Of a stretch of 64,000 nucleotides of DNA, positions 51,701-59,345 are shown one piece after another. The stretch covers positions 62,001-126,000 of the forward strand of contig NZ_MBES01000074.1 in the NCBI RefSeq assembly GCF_001954195.1, read 5' to 3'. The notes beneath the pieces were generated by a model. That model saw nothing but the letters and a program-made list of their open reading frames with translations, ran no database searches and was not told the DNA's origin. This DNA comes from Mycobacterium sp. IS-1264. GTDB taxonomy: Bacteria > Actinomycetota > Actinomycetes > Mycobacteriales > Mycobacteriaceae. Made by a program: the position numbers and the translations under genes. How positions within the stretch are numbered: position 1 is the first letter of the stretch; the number at the start of each line of letters is the position of its first letter.

Positions 51701-52022
51701 GGGTTATGGACTGGGTGCGATGGCGATGGCCGGCGGCTCCTTCCGCGCGCCACAATTCACCGTGGCATGGCCGACCGGAGAGATCGGCGGCATGGGGTTG
51801 GAGGGCGCCGTGCGGCTCGGCTTCAGCAAGGAGCTCGCCGCCCTAGCCGATCCGGCCGAACGCCAACAACTATTCGACAAGCTGGTGGCGGCCGCCTATG
51901 AGCATGGCAAAGCGCTGCGGTCGGCGACCACTTTCGAACTTGACGACGTGATCGATCCCGCGGACTCCCGGGCCTGGATCACCAGGCTCCCGGGAGCCCG
52001 CGAACCAAACGGTTATCGGTGA
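48789..52022 (+). CDS. Single-chain acyl-CoA carboxylase (biotin carboxylase, BCCP and carboxyltransferase)
   Basis: A 1077-residue multi-domain enzyme. The biotin carboxylase domain covers about residues 1-445, with the ATP loop GGGGRGMR near 156 and the EINPRIQVEHTVTE segment near 285. A biotin carrier domain follows with EAMKMQH; the biotinyl Lys is residue 520. The carboxyltransferase part runs from about 582 to the end, both N and C halves in one chain, with GGGLGVYPPEAIGP and KGYGLGAMAM as oxyanion-type glycine segments. It resembles the 120-kDa long-chain acyl-CoA carboxylase described in M. avium subsp. paratuberculosis. No separate AccD or AccE gene is adjacent. Coupled to FadD by ATGA. 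Confidence 0.9.
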   Translation: MTLLIANRGEIALRIIRTATELGLQTVAVYAEDDADSPHVHAADEAIGLPGAGPPAYLDHAQILSAAKKSGAALIHPGYGFLSENAAFARACRANGYTFVGPDADVLELAGNKSSARTAAIAAGLPVLPATDGPSTVEDVAAFFAAQSGGIMIKALAGGGGRGMRQVRSADHIADAYRQCAAEAQLGFGDRALFAEALLDAARHIEVQVVGAPAGYQTRALALGDRDCSIQRRYQKLVEIAPAQGLSDGLRRELHQEAVRICARVGLHGLATVEFLVTNRQHVFLEINPRIQVEHTVTEETTGVDLVEVQLAIAGGASYYQLGLPAGIASDGTEVIGEPAARRGIAIQARVNMETFAADGSVVPAAGTLTVFSPPTGPGVRVDSYGRPGLATSTRYDSLLAKVVAHVRGSSFAAAVRKARTALGEFGVEGVRTNIEFLRELLSDSEIQSGIVTTGFLDEKLPELAAAALAHRHDTSVATVELHPGEEALRAQLAGTVVEVAPEGVEFAPGAQLVVLEAMKMQHALVAPDALFTVRRLVTPGQVVGTGDPLLVFTRTGAAGGSESAGAAMDLDRPRADLDEVRERHRLTLDEGREAAVAKRHKQGRRTARENIADLVDAGSFVEYGALAIAAQRSRRSEEDLIANTPADGLVAGVATIGGAEAVVVSYDYTVLAGTQGMRNHAKTDRVFELAARKRLPVVLFAEGGGGRPGDTDVGGAAGLDVPTFRMLAGLSGRVPLVAIVSGRCFAGNAALAGVCDVIVATPDANIGMGGPAMIEGGGLGVYPPEAIGPIDVQRHNGVVSLVARDEAHAVSLAKQYLSYFQGSSHDKRVEWEEPDPRLARHVVPQNRLRAYDVHRAIESIVDRGSVLELRPDYGVGIVTALVRVEGVAYGLLANSSHHLGGAIDAEAADKAGDFLALCESFRLPVISLCDTPGFMVGPDAEKDAAVRRFGRMFVLGARLTVPLGMIILRKGYGLGAMAMAGGSFRAPQFTVAWPTGEIGGMGLEGAVRLGFSKELAALADPAERQQLFDKLVAAAYEHGKALRSATTFELDDVIDPADSRAWITRLPGAREPNGYR

Positions 52023-52050
52023 CCGTTATCGGTGACCGTTATCCGTGACC
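52012..52050 (+). repeat. 13-bp tandem repeat covering the carboxylase stop
   Basis: Three units of GTTATCGGTGACC type start at 52012, 52025 and 52038. The first holds the carboxylase TGA; the last runs into the 3' end of the reverse-strand secreted-protein gene at 52039. Confidence 0.9.
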
Positions 52051-52368
52051 GGATCCGCAACCGACGCCCGGGAGGCATCCCTGCCCGCCCGGCACGCCGC
52101 CGGGTCCCGCGAACTGGCCGCCGGAGCCGCAGCCGACGCCCGGCACGCAGCCCTGCCCGCCCGGCCCGCCGCCGGGGCCCTGGGTGACGCCGCCGGAACC
52201 ACAGTTGCCGTTGGCGTCGCAGCCGCCGCCGCCCGGGTCGTCCTTGAACACGACGTGAGTGGGCGCCGGCCCCGTCGTCGCTGCTCCCACCGCAAAAACG
52301 TCAGCAGCTGCCGTCGGTGCCGCGGCGATCGCCGCGGCGACTGCCCCGGCTACCACCAGTGGTTTCAT
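52039..52368 (-). CDS. Secreted Gly/Cys-rich repeat protein
   Basis: A 109-residue protein with a signal peptide (MKPLVVAGAVAAAIAAAPTAAA) and a low-complexity mature part. Cys pairs occur in C-D-A-N-G-N-C, then twice in a larger repeat G-G-Q-G-C-[V/L]-P-G-V-G-C-G-S-G, each followed by a Gly/Pro linker. That makes six Cys in three pairs, suitable for disulfides or metal binding. An in-frame ATG at 52389 would add MLAKLTL in front, also a plausible signal n-region. I do not know a function for this type. Divergent from the SDR gene. Confidence 0.65.
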   Translation of the reverse strand: MKPLVVAGAVAAAIAAAPTAAADVFAVGAATTGPAPTHVVFKDDPGGGGCDANGNCGSGGVTQGPGGGPGGQGCVPGVGCGSGGQFAGPGGVPGGQGCLPGVGCGSGHG

Positions 52369-52445
52369 GAGAGTTAGTTTCGCTAACATGCGTCTCGCAT
52401 ACCACGTCGACACGTGTACAAAACATCGCGAACGAAAATTAATTA

Positions 52446-52469
52446 GTGCACTAGACAGTGCGCTAGACA
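52446..52469 (+). repeat. 12-bp tandem duplication upstream of the SDR gene
   Basis: GTGCACTAGACA and GTGCGCTAGACA are adjacent, about 14 bp before the SDR ATG. Together with the palindrome TAGTGCACTA they could form a regulator site, or simply be a slippage product. Confidence 0.7.
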
Positions 52470-52482
52470 GAAGGCACTTCAC

Positions 52483-53247
52483 ATGACCTCACTGGATTTG
52501 ACCGGTCGCACCGCGATAGTCACCGGCGCCTCCCGCGGCATCGGGCTTGCGATCTCCCAACAGCTGGCAGCCGCCGGCGCCAATGTGGTGCTCACGGCCC
52601 GAAAGCAGGAGGCCGCCGAGGCGGCCGCGGCGCAAGTCGGTGAGAAGGCGCTGGGCGTCGGCGCCCACGCCGTCGACGAGGACGCGGCCCGGCGCTGCGT
52701 GGAGCTCACGCTGGAGCGCTTCGGCAGCGTCGACATCCTCATCAACAACGCGGGAACCAATCCCGCGTTTGGCCCGCTGATCGACCAGGACCATGCCCGC
52801 TTCACCAAGATCTTCGACGTCAACCTGTGGGCGCCGCTGCTGTGGACGTCGCTCGCCGTCAAGTCCTGGATGGGCGAGCACGGCGGCGCGATCGTCAACA
52901 CCGCGTCCATCGGCGGCCTGCATCAATCACCGGCCATGGGTATGTACAACGCCACCAAGGCCGCGCTGATCCACGTCACCAAGCAGCTGGCGCTGGAGTT
53001 GTCACCGCGCGTCCGGGTCAACGCCATCGCGCCCGGGGTGGTGCGCACCAGGCTTGCCGAGGCGCTGTGGAAGGACCACGAGGATCCGCTGGCCTCGTCG
53101 ATCGCGCTCGGACGCATCGGTGAGCCCGCCGATGTGGCCGGGGCGGTCGCCTTCCTGGTGTCCGACGCGGCGAGCTGGATCACCGGCGAGACGATGGTCA
53201 TCGACGGCGGTCTGCTGCTCGGGCCGGTGTCCGGATTCCGGCAATGA
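52483..53247 (+). CDS. Short-chain dehydrogenase (FabG-like)
   Basis: A 254-residue classical SDR. The NAD(P) motif TGASRGIG lies near residue 15, NNAGTNPAFGP near 89, and the catalytic S-Y-K triad is seen in TASIGGLHQSPAMGMYNATKAAL near 140-165; a PGVVRT segment follows. M. tuberculosis has a homolog in this area (Rv2766c). It overlaps the first FadE gene by 4 bp, so the three genes act together in the oxidation of an acyl-CoA. Confidence 0.9.
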   Translation: MTSLDLTGRTAIVTGASRGIGLAISQQLAAAGANVVLTARKQEAAEAAAAQVGEKALGVGAHAVDEDAARRCVELTLERFGSVDILINNAGTNPAFGPLIDQDHARFTKIFDVNLWAPLLWTSLAVKSWMGEHGGAIVNTASIGGLHQSPAMGMYNATKAALIHVTKQLALELSPRVRVNAIAPGVVRTRLAEALWKDHEDPLASSIALGRIGEPADVAGAVAFLVSDAASWITGETMVIDGGLLLGPVSGFRQ

Positions 53248-54470
53248 CTTCCCACGACGTCACTCAGGACGTCACTCAGGACATCAATGACGTCACCGCC
53301 GACCTGGACGCGCGGGTGCAGGCGCTGTTGGACGAACACGATCCCGCGACGAGCGACCCGCGGGAATTCCTCGGCGCACAGTACGACGCGGGGCTGGCCT
53401 GGGTGCACCTGCCGCGGGGTTTCGGCGGCCTGGATCTACCGCGCAAAGCACAGGAATTCGTCGATGCCAAGCTGGCCGCCGCCGGCGCGCCGGTCGGCGG
53501 CACCGTCAAGAACTACATCGGCATGGGCATGGCCGCACCGACGATCGCGGCCTTCGGCACCGACGAGCAGAAGCGAAAGTTTCTGCGCCCGTTGTTCACT
53601 GGCGAGCAGATCTATTGCCAGCTGTTCAGCGAGCCGGGTGCCGGGTCGGATCTGGCCGGGGTGGCCACGCGTGCGGTGCGCGACGGGGACAACTGGATTG
53701 TCAACGGGCAGAAGGTGTGGACCTCGCAGGCGCAGCACGCGAACATGGCCATCCTGGTCACCCGCACCGACCCGACCGTACCCAAACACTTTGGCCTGAC
53801 GTACTTCCTGTGCGACATGACGCAACCCGGTGTCGAGGTCCGGCCGCTGCGCCAGATCACCGGCGAGGCGGAGTTCAACGAGGTGTTCCTCACCGACGTC
53901 CGGGTGCCGGATGCGAATCGGCTAGGCCCGGAGGGTGGCGGCTGGCGGGTTGCGACCACCACGCTCAACAACGAGCGGGTCGCGATCGGGACCCGCGCCG
54001 GTGTCCCGCGCGAAGGCGGCCACATCGGCAAGGTAACCAAAGCATGGCGACAAAAGCCCGAACTGCGCAACCCCTCGATGCACGACGAGCTGATGCGGTT
54101 GTGGGTCGACGCGGAAGTCCTTCGCCTGGCCGGTGAACGGCTGCGGCAGCAGGCCGTCGCGGGTCAGCCCGGACCGGAAGGTGCCGGCATGAAAGTGGCC
54201 TTTGCCACGCTGGCGCAAGCCATTTCGGGTTTCGAGATCGAACTGCACGGCGAAGCGGGACTGCGCTACGACGACTGGACCATGCGCCGACCGGAAACGG
54301 TCGACCTGATCGGTCGCGAGCCCGGATATCGCTACCTGCGCGCGCGTGGCAACTCGATCGAGGGCGGCACCTCGGAGATCCTGCGCAACACCATCTCCGA
54401 GCGGATCCTCGGCCTGCCAGGCGAACACCGCGTCGACAAGGACGTCGCGTGGAAGGACCTGGACCGATGA
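53244..54470 (+). CDS. Acyl-CoA dehydrogenase (first of an adjacent FadE pair)
   Basis: A 408-residue flavoenzyme. FSEPGAGSDLAG lies near residue 128, a VNGQKVWTS segment near 153 and the C-terminal region has RARGNSIEGGTSEILRNTISERILG near 370. The usual catalytic Glu position is not certain. The N-terminus has two and a half 12-bp repeats coding D-V-T-Q. The start overlaps the SDR gene and the stop overlaps the second FadE gene, each by 4 bp; such pairs often form heteromeric dehydrogenases in mycobacterial sterol breakdown. Confidence 0.88.
   Translation: MTSHDVTQDVTQDINDVTADLDARVQALLDEHDPATSDPREFLGAQYDAGLAWVHLPRGFGGLDLPRKAQEFVDAKLAAAGAPVGGTVKNYIGMGMAAPTIAAFGTDEQKRKFLRPLFTGEQIYCQLFSEPGAGSDLAGVATRAVRDGDNWIVNGQKVWTSQAQHANMAILVTRTDPTVPKHFGLTYFLCDMTQPGVEVRPLRQITGEAEFNEVFLTDVRVPDANRLGPEGGGWRVATTTLNNERVAIGTRAGVPREGGHIGKVTKAWRQKPELRNPSMHDELMRLWVDAEVLRLAGERLRQQAVAGQPGPEGAGMKVAFATLAQAISGFEIELHGEAGLRYDDWTMRRPETVDLIGREPGYRYLRARGNSIEGGTSEILRNTISERILGLPGEHRVDKDVAWKDLDR
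53256..53279 (+). repeat. 12-bp tandem repeat at the FadE N-terminus
   Basis: Two identical 12-bp units of GACGTCACTCAG plus a degenerate third; in frame, encoding D-V-T-Q. Confidence 0.9.
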
Positions 54471-55600
54471 GCACCGGCGACTTGCTGTACTCCGACACCG
54501 AGGACGCGCTGCGCGACAGCGTGCGCCACCTGTTTGCCGACCGCTGCCCGCCCGAGACGGTGGCCCGGGCATACGATGAAGCGCCGCAAGATTTTTCGGC
54601 CCTGTGGCGCGCGCTGGCCGCTGACCTCGGGGTGGCAGCGTTGCTGGTCCCCGAGTCCCTCGGTGGCGCCGGCGCGGGCGCCCGCGAGGCCGCCGTCGTC
54701 ATGGAGGAGATCGGCCGGGCCGTCGCGCCGGTGCCGTTCCTGTCCAGCGCGGTGCTGGCCACGGTCGCGCTGCTGCGGGCCGGCGACACCGCGACCCTGC
54801 CCGACCTCGCGCAGGGCTCGGTCACCGCGGCGCTGGCGGTGCCGCTGTCCACGGCCCCGGGCGATCCCGTCGCCGGGGTCGGGCTCGGCGACGACGGGCT
54901 GCACGGGTCGGTCAGCAGCGTCGCGGGCGCCGCCGAAGCCGACGTGCTGGTGGTTCCGGTGGCCGGTCCCGACGGGCCCGAACTGCACACCGTCTCCGCC
55001 GCCGCCGACGGCGTCGAGGTGTCGCCGCTGCTGGCCCTGGATATGACGAGACCCCTTGCGAATGTGCGGTTCTCGGCGGCGGCGTCCTCGCGGGTCGGGT
55101 CCGCCGACGTGGCGGCTGACGGTGCAGTGGACGGGGCAGTGCACGGCGCCGTGACCGAGGCGCTGCAGACCGGCGCGGCGCTGCTGGCGTCGGAGCAACT
55201 GGGGCTGGCGCAGTGGTGCTTCGACACCACGCTGGCTTATACCAAGCAGCGCAAGCAGTTTGGCCGTGCCATCGGCTCCTATCAGGCGATCAAGCACCGG
55301 CTTGCCGATCTGTGGTTCGAGGTCGGCTCGGCGACGGCGGTGGCCCGCTACGCCGCGGACGCCCATGCCCGCGGCGATGAAGACGCGGGCATCGCCGCGG
55401 CCCTCGCGCAGGCCTACTGCAGCGGAATCGCGGTGCACGCCGCCGAGGAGTGCGTGCAACTGCACGGCGGTATCGGGATGACGTGGGAGTATCCCGCTCA
55501 CCTGTACCTCAAGCGGGCCAAGAGTGACCAGTTGGCCTTCGGCTCCGCCTATCGTCACCGGGCCCGACTGGGGCAGCTGGTGGACCTGCCGCCGGGCTAG
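54467..55600 (+). CDS. Acyl-CoA dehydrogenase (second of the FadE pair)
   Basis: A 377-residue protein of the same superfamily but divergent: the usual EPGSGSD FAD segment is missing in the middle, while the C-terminal ECVQLHGGIGMTWEYPAHLYLKRAK region is clear. A three-copy 12-bp in-frame repeat encodes D-G-A-V-type units near residue 220. This pattern suits a subunit of an alpha2beta2 FadE complex where one subunit lacks full catalytic residues. It overlaps the first FadE by 4 bp. Its TAG stop shares bases with the convergent PAS gene stop. Confidence 0.85.
   Translation: MSTGDLLYSDTEDALRDSVRHLFADRCPPETVARAYDEAPQDFSALWRALAADLGVAALLVPESLGGAGAGAREAAVVMEEIGRAVAPVPFLSSAVLATVALLRAGDTATLPDLAQGSVTAALAVPLSTAPGDPVAGVGLGDDGLHGSVSSVAGAAEADVLVVPVAGPDGPELHTVSAAADGVEVSPLLALDMTRPLANVRFSAAASSRVGSADVAADGAVDGAVHGAVTEALQTGAALLASEQLGLAQWCFDTTLAYTKQRKQFGRAIGSYQAIKHRLADLWFEVGSATAVARYAADAHARGDEDAGIAAALAQAYCSGIAVHAAEECVQLHGGIGMTWEYPAHLYLKRAKSDQLAFGSAYRHRARLGQLVDLPPG
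55118..55153 (+). repeat. 12-bp tandem repeat inside the second FadE
   Basis: Three 12-bp units (GACGGTGCAGTG type) encode D-G-A-V, D-G-A-V and H-G-A-V. Confidence 0.8.
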
Positions 55601-56103
55601 CTCGCCCCGCTTCGAAAGACTCCCCGCGACATTCGGGCCAATGCTTCATGCGGTAGTTCGAGGGCTTTGCGGCACAACCATAGTTCTTCGGTGAGGTCAT
55701 GGAAGCTGACCAGCGCGACCGTGTCGTCACGGCGCCGCATGGCCGACTTGCTCATGCTGGCCCACACCGCGTGGCCCTCCTGGTGCCGCAGCTCGACCAG
55801 CCGCGGCCCGTCGGTGCCGACGAGCGCGATCCAGCGATCGTTCGCCGGCAGGCTGCGGAAGATTTCGTCGAAATTCGTTGGCAGGTCGTCGTTGGACGAA
55901 TAGCCCACCATGTCGCAGAACGCCGCGTTGGCGAAGAGGATGGTTCCGTCCCGATCGACCGCCAGGGCCGGCGCCGGCAGCCGCTGCAAGACGACCAGCG
56001 CGGGCATATCCTGCAGCGTTTCGATCGGCAACCGGCCGGGCCGCTTCGGGCGTCGACGCTCGATGCGTTTACCGCCCACAGTCGTGGGACCGTCCGTAGC
56101 CAC
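55597..56103 (-). CDS. PAS-domain protein
   Basis: A 168-residue protein with one PAS sensor domain at about residues 38-145 (LPAPALAVDRDGTILFANAAFCDMVGYS is the classical first half). No kinase, cyclase or DNA-binding domain is attached; the N-terminus is basic and the C-terminus is short. It may sense a small ligand or redox state and act through a partner. The start is the GTG at 56103. Its stop codon overlaps the FadE stop. It faces a gene-free 266-bp region. Confidence 0.8.
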   Translation of the reverse strand: MATDGPTTVGGKRIERRRPKRPGRLPIETLQDMPALVVLQRLPAPALAVDRDGTILFANAAFCDMVGYSSNDDLPTNFDEIFRSLPANDRWIALVGTDGPRLVELRHQEGHAVWASMSKSAMRRRDDTVALVSFHDLTEELWLCRKALELPHEALARMSRGVFRSGAS

Positions 56104-56369
56104 GGCTCACTCCGTCAATACGCTGCCCTGTCCCCGACGGGGTAGAGCTCCCTCCCAGCCCATATCGCTGCCAGCAAATGTTAGGGGACGCCGGGCAAGA
56201 AAGTCCATATTTCGAAAGCCGAATTTGCTATTTGCCACATGCGCAATTGATTGCGGTGCGCCGCAGGGTATCGAGTCGAATTTCGCTAGGGCACTTTATT
56301 AGCTGGGACCGAATTCGTTTGCTGGCGCCACCCGTCGCCGCCGTGCGACAGCAAACACGGGCAAGCGGG
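56104..56369 (+). other. AT-richer gene-free interval
   Basis: 266 bp with lower GC than the surroundings and no convincing gene. A 14-bp near-palindrome CGCAAT-TG-ATTGCG (56242-56255) and three GAATT-containing blocks are seen. It lies upstream of the PAS gene and downstream of the dienelactone hydrolase gene, so it may hold the PAS promoter, or be a remnant of lost DNA. Confidence 0.5.
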
Positions 56370-57110
56370 TCAGCGCGGTAGCGCCGAGGCGAACAGGTCC
56401 GTCATCGCCGCCCAGTGCCGCTCGTCGGCCGCGGGGTCGTAGGGCGGGTTGTCCGGGACGGCGAAGCCATGCGCGGCCGAGTACCACTCGATGGTGTGGG
56501 CCACCCCGGCCGCCGTCAGCGCCTTGTCGAATTGCTCGGCGTGATCGGCCGTGAACGACGCGTCGTTCTCGGCGCCACCGACGTACACCGTGGCGCTCAT
56601 CCGGTCGGCCAGCAGGTGCGGGCTGTCCGCCGTGTCGCTCACCAAACCGCCGCCGTGGAAGGACGCCGCGGCCGCGACCCGGTCCGGGACGCGGCCTGCC
56701 ACCACCACCGACGTCCGCCCGCCCATGCAATAGCCGCACACTCCGAATCGCTGTCCGGATACCTCGGGGCGCGCGGCCAGGTAGTCGAAGAAGGCGCCGG
56801 CGTCGGCGGCCATCTTGTCCTGGGTGATGCTGCCGATCATCGAGAACAGGCGCCTGCGTTCTTGCTCGTCGGCGAACACCGTGGCCATGTCGAACGGGGC
56901 CCAGTCGCCGTTGCGGTAGTACACATCCGGCAGCAGCACCGCGTAGCCGAATCCGGCGAGCTTCGCCGCCATTTGGTGGAAGGTGTCGCGGACGCCGCCG
57001 GCGTCCGGGAACATCACCACGCCGGGCCAGGGGCCCGGGCCGTCGGGCGTGAACAGGTGGACGGTGCAGGTGCCGTCTTCGGTGGTGACGGTGTCTTCGA
57101 CGCTCGGCAT
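56370..57110 (-). CDS. Dienelactone hydrolase family protein
   Basis: A 246-residue alpha/beta hydrolase. The nucleophile is a Cys in GYCMGG near residue 127; an acidic residue and the late His in SAAHGFAVPD near 215 complete a triad of the DLH type. M. tuberculosis has it next to thyA (Rv2765). The physiological ester is unknown. A GGAGGG site precedes the ATG. Divergent from thyA across 98 bp. Confidence 0.87.
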   Translation of the reverse strand: MPSVEDTVTTEDGTCTVHLFTPDGPGPWPGVVMFPDAGGVRDTFHQMAAKLAGFGYAVLLPDVYYRNGDWAPFDMATVFADEQERRRLFSMIGSITQDKMAADAGAFFDYLAARPEVSGQRFGVCGYCMGGRTSVVVAGRVPDRVAAAASFHGGGLVSDTADSPHLLADRMSATVYVGGAENDASFTADHAEQFDKALTAAGVAHTIEWYSAAHGFAVPDNPPYDPAADERHWAAMTDLFASALPR

Positions 57111-57196
57111 GCCCTCCGTTCTACTCCTGGCTCCTCGACGTAATTTTTTGGGCGCCGACCCGCCGCGCCCGCCTCCGCCGCGCTTGCGATCGCCGC

Positions 57197-57202
57197 TAAG
57201 CT
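57197..57202 (+). promoter_or_regulatory. -10 hexamer for thyA
   Basis: TAAGCT lies 6 nt before the thyA GTG. Confidence 0.5.
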
Positions 57203-57208
57203 GGCCGC

Positions 57209-58009
57209 GTGCCCGTTCCCACGCCCTACGAGGACCTGCTGCGCGTGGTGCTCGAGCGGGGCGCGGCCAAATCGGATCGCACCGGCACCGGAACCCGGAG
57301 CCTGTTCGGCCAGCAGTTGCGCTACGACCTGTCGGCCGGCTTCCCGCTGCTGACCACCAAGAAGGTGCATTTCAAATCGGTGGTCTACGAGTTGCTGTGG
57401 TTCTTGCGCGGCGAGTCCAACGTCGGCTGGCTGCACGAGCACGGGGTCACCATCTGGGACGAATGGGCCGACAGCACAGGCGATCTCGGCCCAATCTACG
57501 GTGTGCAATGGCGATCGTGGCCCACCCCTACCGGTGAGCACATCGACCAGATCAGCGCCGCGCTGGAGTTGCTGCGCACCGACCCGAACTCGCGGCGCAT
57601 CATCGTGTCGGCCTGGAACGTCGGCGAAATCTCGCAGATGGCGCTGCCGCCGTGTCACGCATTCTTCCAGTTCTACGTGGCCGACGGGCGGCTGAGCTGC
57701 CAGCTCTATCAGCGCAGCGCGGACCTGTTTCTCGGGGTGCCGTTCAACATCGCCAGCTACGCGCTGCTGACCCACATGATGGCCGCCCAGGCCGGGCTGG
57801 CGGTCGGCGAGTTCGTCTGGACGGGCGGCGACTGCCACATCTACGACAACCACGTCGAACAGGTGCGCCTGCAGCTCGCTCGCGAGCCGCGGCCGTACCC
57901 GGAACTCGTTCTGGCCAAAAGGGATTCGATCTTCGATTACACCTACGACGACATCGTCGTGAAGAATTACGATCCGCATCCGGCGATCAAAGCTCCCGTC
58001 GCTGTATGA
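57209..58009 (+). CDS. thyA: Thymidylate synthase ThyA
   Basis: A 266-residue folate-dependent enzyme. The catalytic Cys is residue 149 in LPPCHAFFQFY, with the RRIIVSAWN segment near 130 and QRSADLFLGVPFNIASY near 170 as ligand-binding signatures. It makes dTMP from dUMP and methylene-tetrahydrofolate and yields dihydrofolate, recycled by the adjacent dfrA product; the ATGA overlap fits that coupling. A ThyX is also present in the window. Confidence 0.97.
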   Translation: MPVPTPYEDLLRVVLERGAAKSDRTGTGTRSLFGQQLRYDLSAGFPLLTTKKVHFKSVVYELLWFLRGESNVGWLHEHGVTIWDEWADSTGDLGPIYGVQWRSWPTPTGEHIDQISAALELLRTDPNSRRIIVSAWNVGEISQMALPPCHAFFQFYVADGRLSCQLYQRSADLFLGVPFNIASYALLTHMMAAQAGLAVGEFVWTGGDCHIYDNHVEQVRLQLAREPRPYPELVLAKRDSIFDYTYDDIVVKNYDPHPAIKAPVAV

Positions 58010-58509
58010 CGCGCGCTGGCCTGGGCCTGGTGTGGGCCCAGTCGACGTCCGGTGTGATCGGGCGCGGCGGCGACATCCCGTGGCGGGTGCCCGAAGACCT
58101 GGCTCGCTTCAAACAGGTCACCATGGGCCACGCGGTGGTCATGGGCCGTCGCACCTGGGACTCCCTGCCGGCGAGGGTTCGGCCGTTGCCAGGCCGCCGA
58201 AACATCGTCCTGTCCCGCCGGCGCGACTTGAAACTGGACGGAGCCGAGGTCGTCGGTTCGCTGGACGAGGCGTGTGCCCTCGCAAACACCGAGCCCGAGA
58301 CGTGGGTGATAGGCGGCGCACAGATCTACCTACTCGGGCTGCCGTATGCCACCCGGTGTGAGGTGACGGAGGTCGAGATCGATCTGCCACGTGACGACGA
58401 GGACGCGCTGGCCCCGGTGCTCGACGACGAATGGGCCGCCCGCACCGGCGAGTGGAAGCTGAGCCGCACCGGGCTGCGCTTCCGGTTTCACAGCTACTCT
58501 CGGCTATGA
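58006..58509 (+). CDS. dfrA: Dihydrofolate reductase
   Basis: A 167-residue NADPH-dependent enzyme. Features: GLVWAQSTSGVIGRGGDIPW near residue 5-25 (active-site Asp), DLARFKQVTMGHAVVMGRRTW near 32-52, and VIGGAQIYLL near 100. It regenerates tetrahydrofolate after ThyA. Slightly longer than the M. tuberculosis enzyme at the N-terminus as I recall. Starts in the thyA stop. Confidence 0.96.
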   Translation: MTRAGLGLVWAQSTSGVIGRGGDIPWRVPEDLARFKQVTMGHAVVMGRRTWDSLPARVRPLPGRRNIVLSRRRDLKLDGAEVVGSLDEACALANTEPETWVIGGAQIYLLGLPYATRCEVTEVEIDLPRDDEDALAPVLDDEWAARTGEWKLSRTGLRFRFHSYSRL

Positions 58510-58572
58510 GTGCACGTGTTCGCGCCCATGGGCTGACCTGACATACTCGACCGGGGGTCGGTCTGACCGGTG

Positions 58573-58592
58573 TTTCCAGGAGTTTTCAGGAG
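58573..58592 (+). repeat. 10-bp tandem duplication doubling the ribosome binding site
   Basis: TTTCCAGGAG and TTTTCAGGAG are adjacent before the coiled-coil gene, so AGGAG occurs twice, 10 bp apart. Confidence 0.7.
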
Positions 58593-58603
58593 GGGAATTG
58601 GCA

Positions 58604-59338
58604 GTGATAACCGAACCCGCAAAGACGTTCACCCGCATGTTCCGCGGCTATGACCCGGCCGCGGTCGACGCCCACATCGAGGTGTTGACCACCAAACAGA
58701 AGCTGCTGCTCGACGACGTCGAGAGCCTGCGGGCCCGGCTGCGGGAATCCGGCGACGAAACGGCCGCGCTGCGCAAGGAGGTCGCCGTCCTCACCGACAC
58801 CTCGCCCTCGCCCCACGCGATGCAAAAGCGGATGGCGAAGATGCTGCGGCGCGCGGTCGACGAGGTTTCCGAGATGCAGGCCGAGGCGAAGACCGAGGCG
58901 GAAGCGCTGATCGCGGCGGCGGAGGCCGAGGCCGAGGCCACCCGGCGGCAGCGCGAAGAAATGCTGGCCGACATGGCGGCGCAGCAAAAAGCCCTGGAAG
59001 CCGAGTACCAGGAAACCAAGGAAAAGCTCGAGGCCGAACTGGCCACGCTGCGCGATGACGCCGAGCGGGCGCGTGAGCAGCTGCTCGCCGAGGCGAAGCA
59101 GCGAGCCGACAGGGATCGTGACGAGGCTCGGCGGGCCGTGGACGTGGCGAGTCAGCAGCGGATCAAGATCCTCGAGCACCTGATGGGCGTGTACCGCGAC
59201 CTGGAAGCGGTTCCGGCAGCGCTCGAGGCGGCGTACCAAGAACGAGACAACCTGTCGGAGGAGAACCCCGAGACAAGTCACGAGACAGGTTCCGTGGTGC
59301 CGCTGGACGGGAAGGTCGGCGCGGGTTCAGCCCACTAG
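58604..59338 (+). CDS. DivIVA-like coiled-coil protein
   Basis: A 244-residue protein. The N-terminal FRGYDPAAVDAHIEVL near residues 14-29 is a DivIVA/Wag31-type lipid-binding turn, followed by a long coiled coil from about 30 to 200 with Glu/Ala/Arg heptads and an Ala/Glu-rich centre. It probably acts in polar growth, envelope organisation or septation, like SepIVA or Wag31 relatives; the exact role is inferred. GTG 58604 is 8 nt from AGGAGGGG, while TTG 58598 is too close to it. It follows dfrA by 94 bp. Confidence 0.8.
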   Translation: MITEPAKTFTRMFRGYDPAAVDAHIEVLTTKQKLLLDDVESLRARLRESGDETAALRKEVAVLTDTSPSPHAMQKRMAKMLRRAVDEVSEMQAEAKTEAEALIAAAEAEAEATRRQREEMLADMAAQQKALEAEYQETKEKLEAELATLRDDAERAREQLLAEAKQRADRDRDEARRAVDVASQQRIKILEHLMGVYRDLEAVPAALEAAYQERDNLSEENPETSHETGSVVPLDGKVGAGSAH

Positions 59339-59345
59339 AGGCGCG

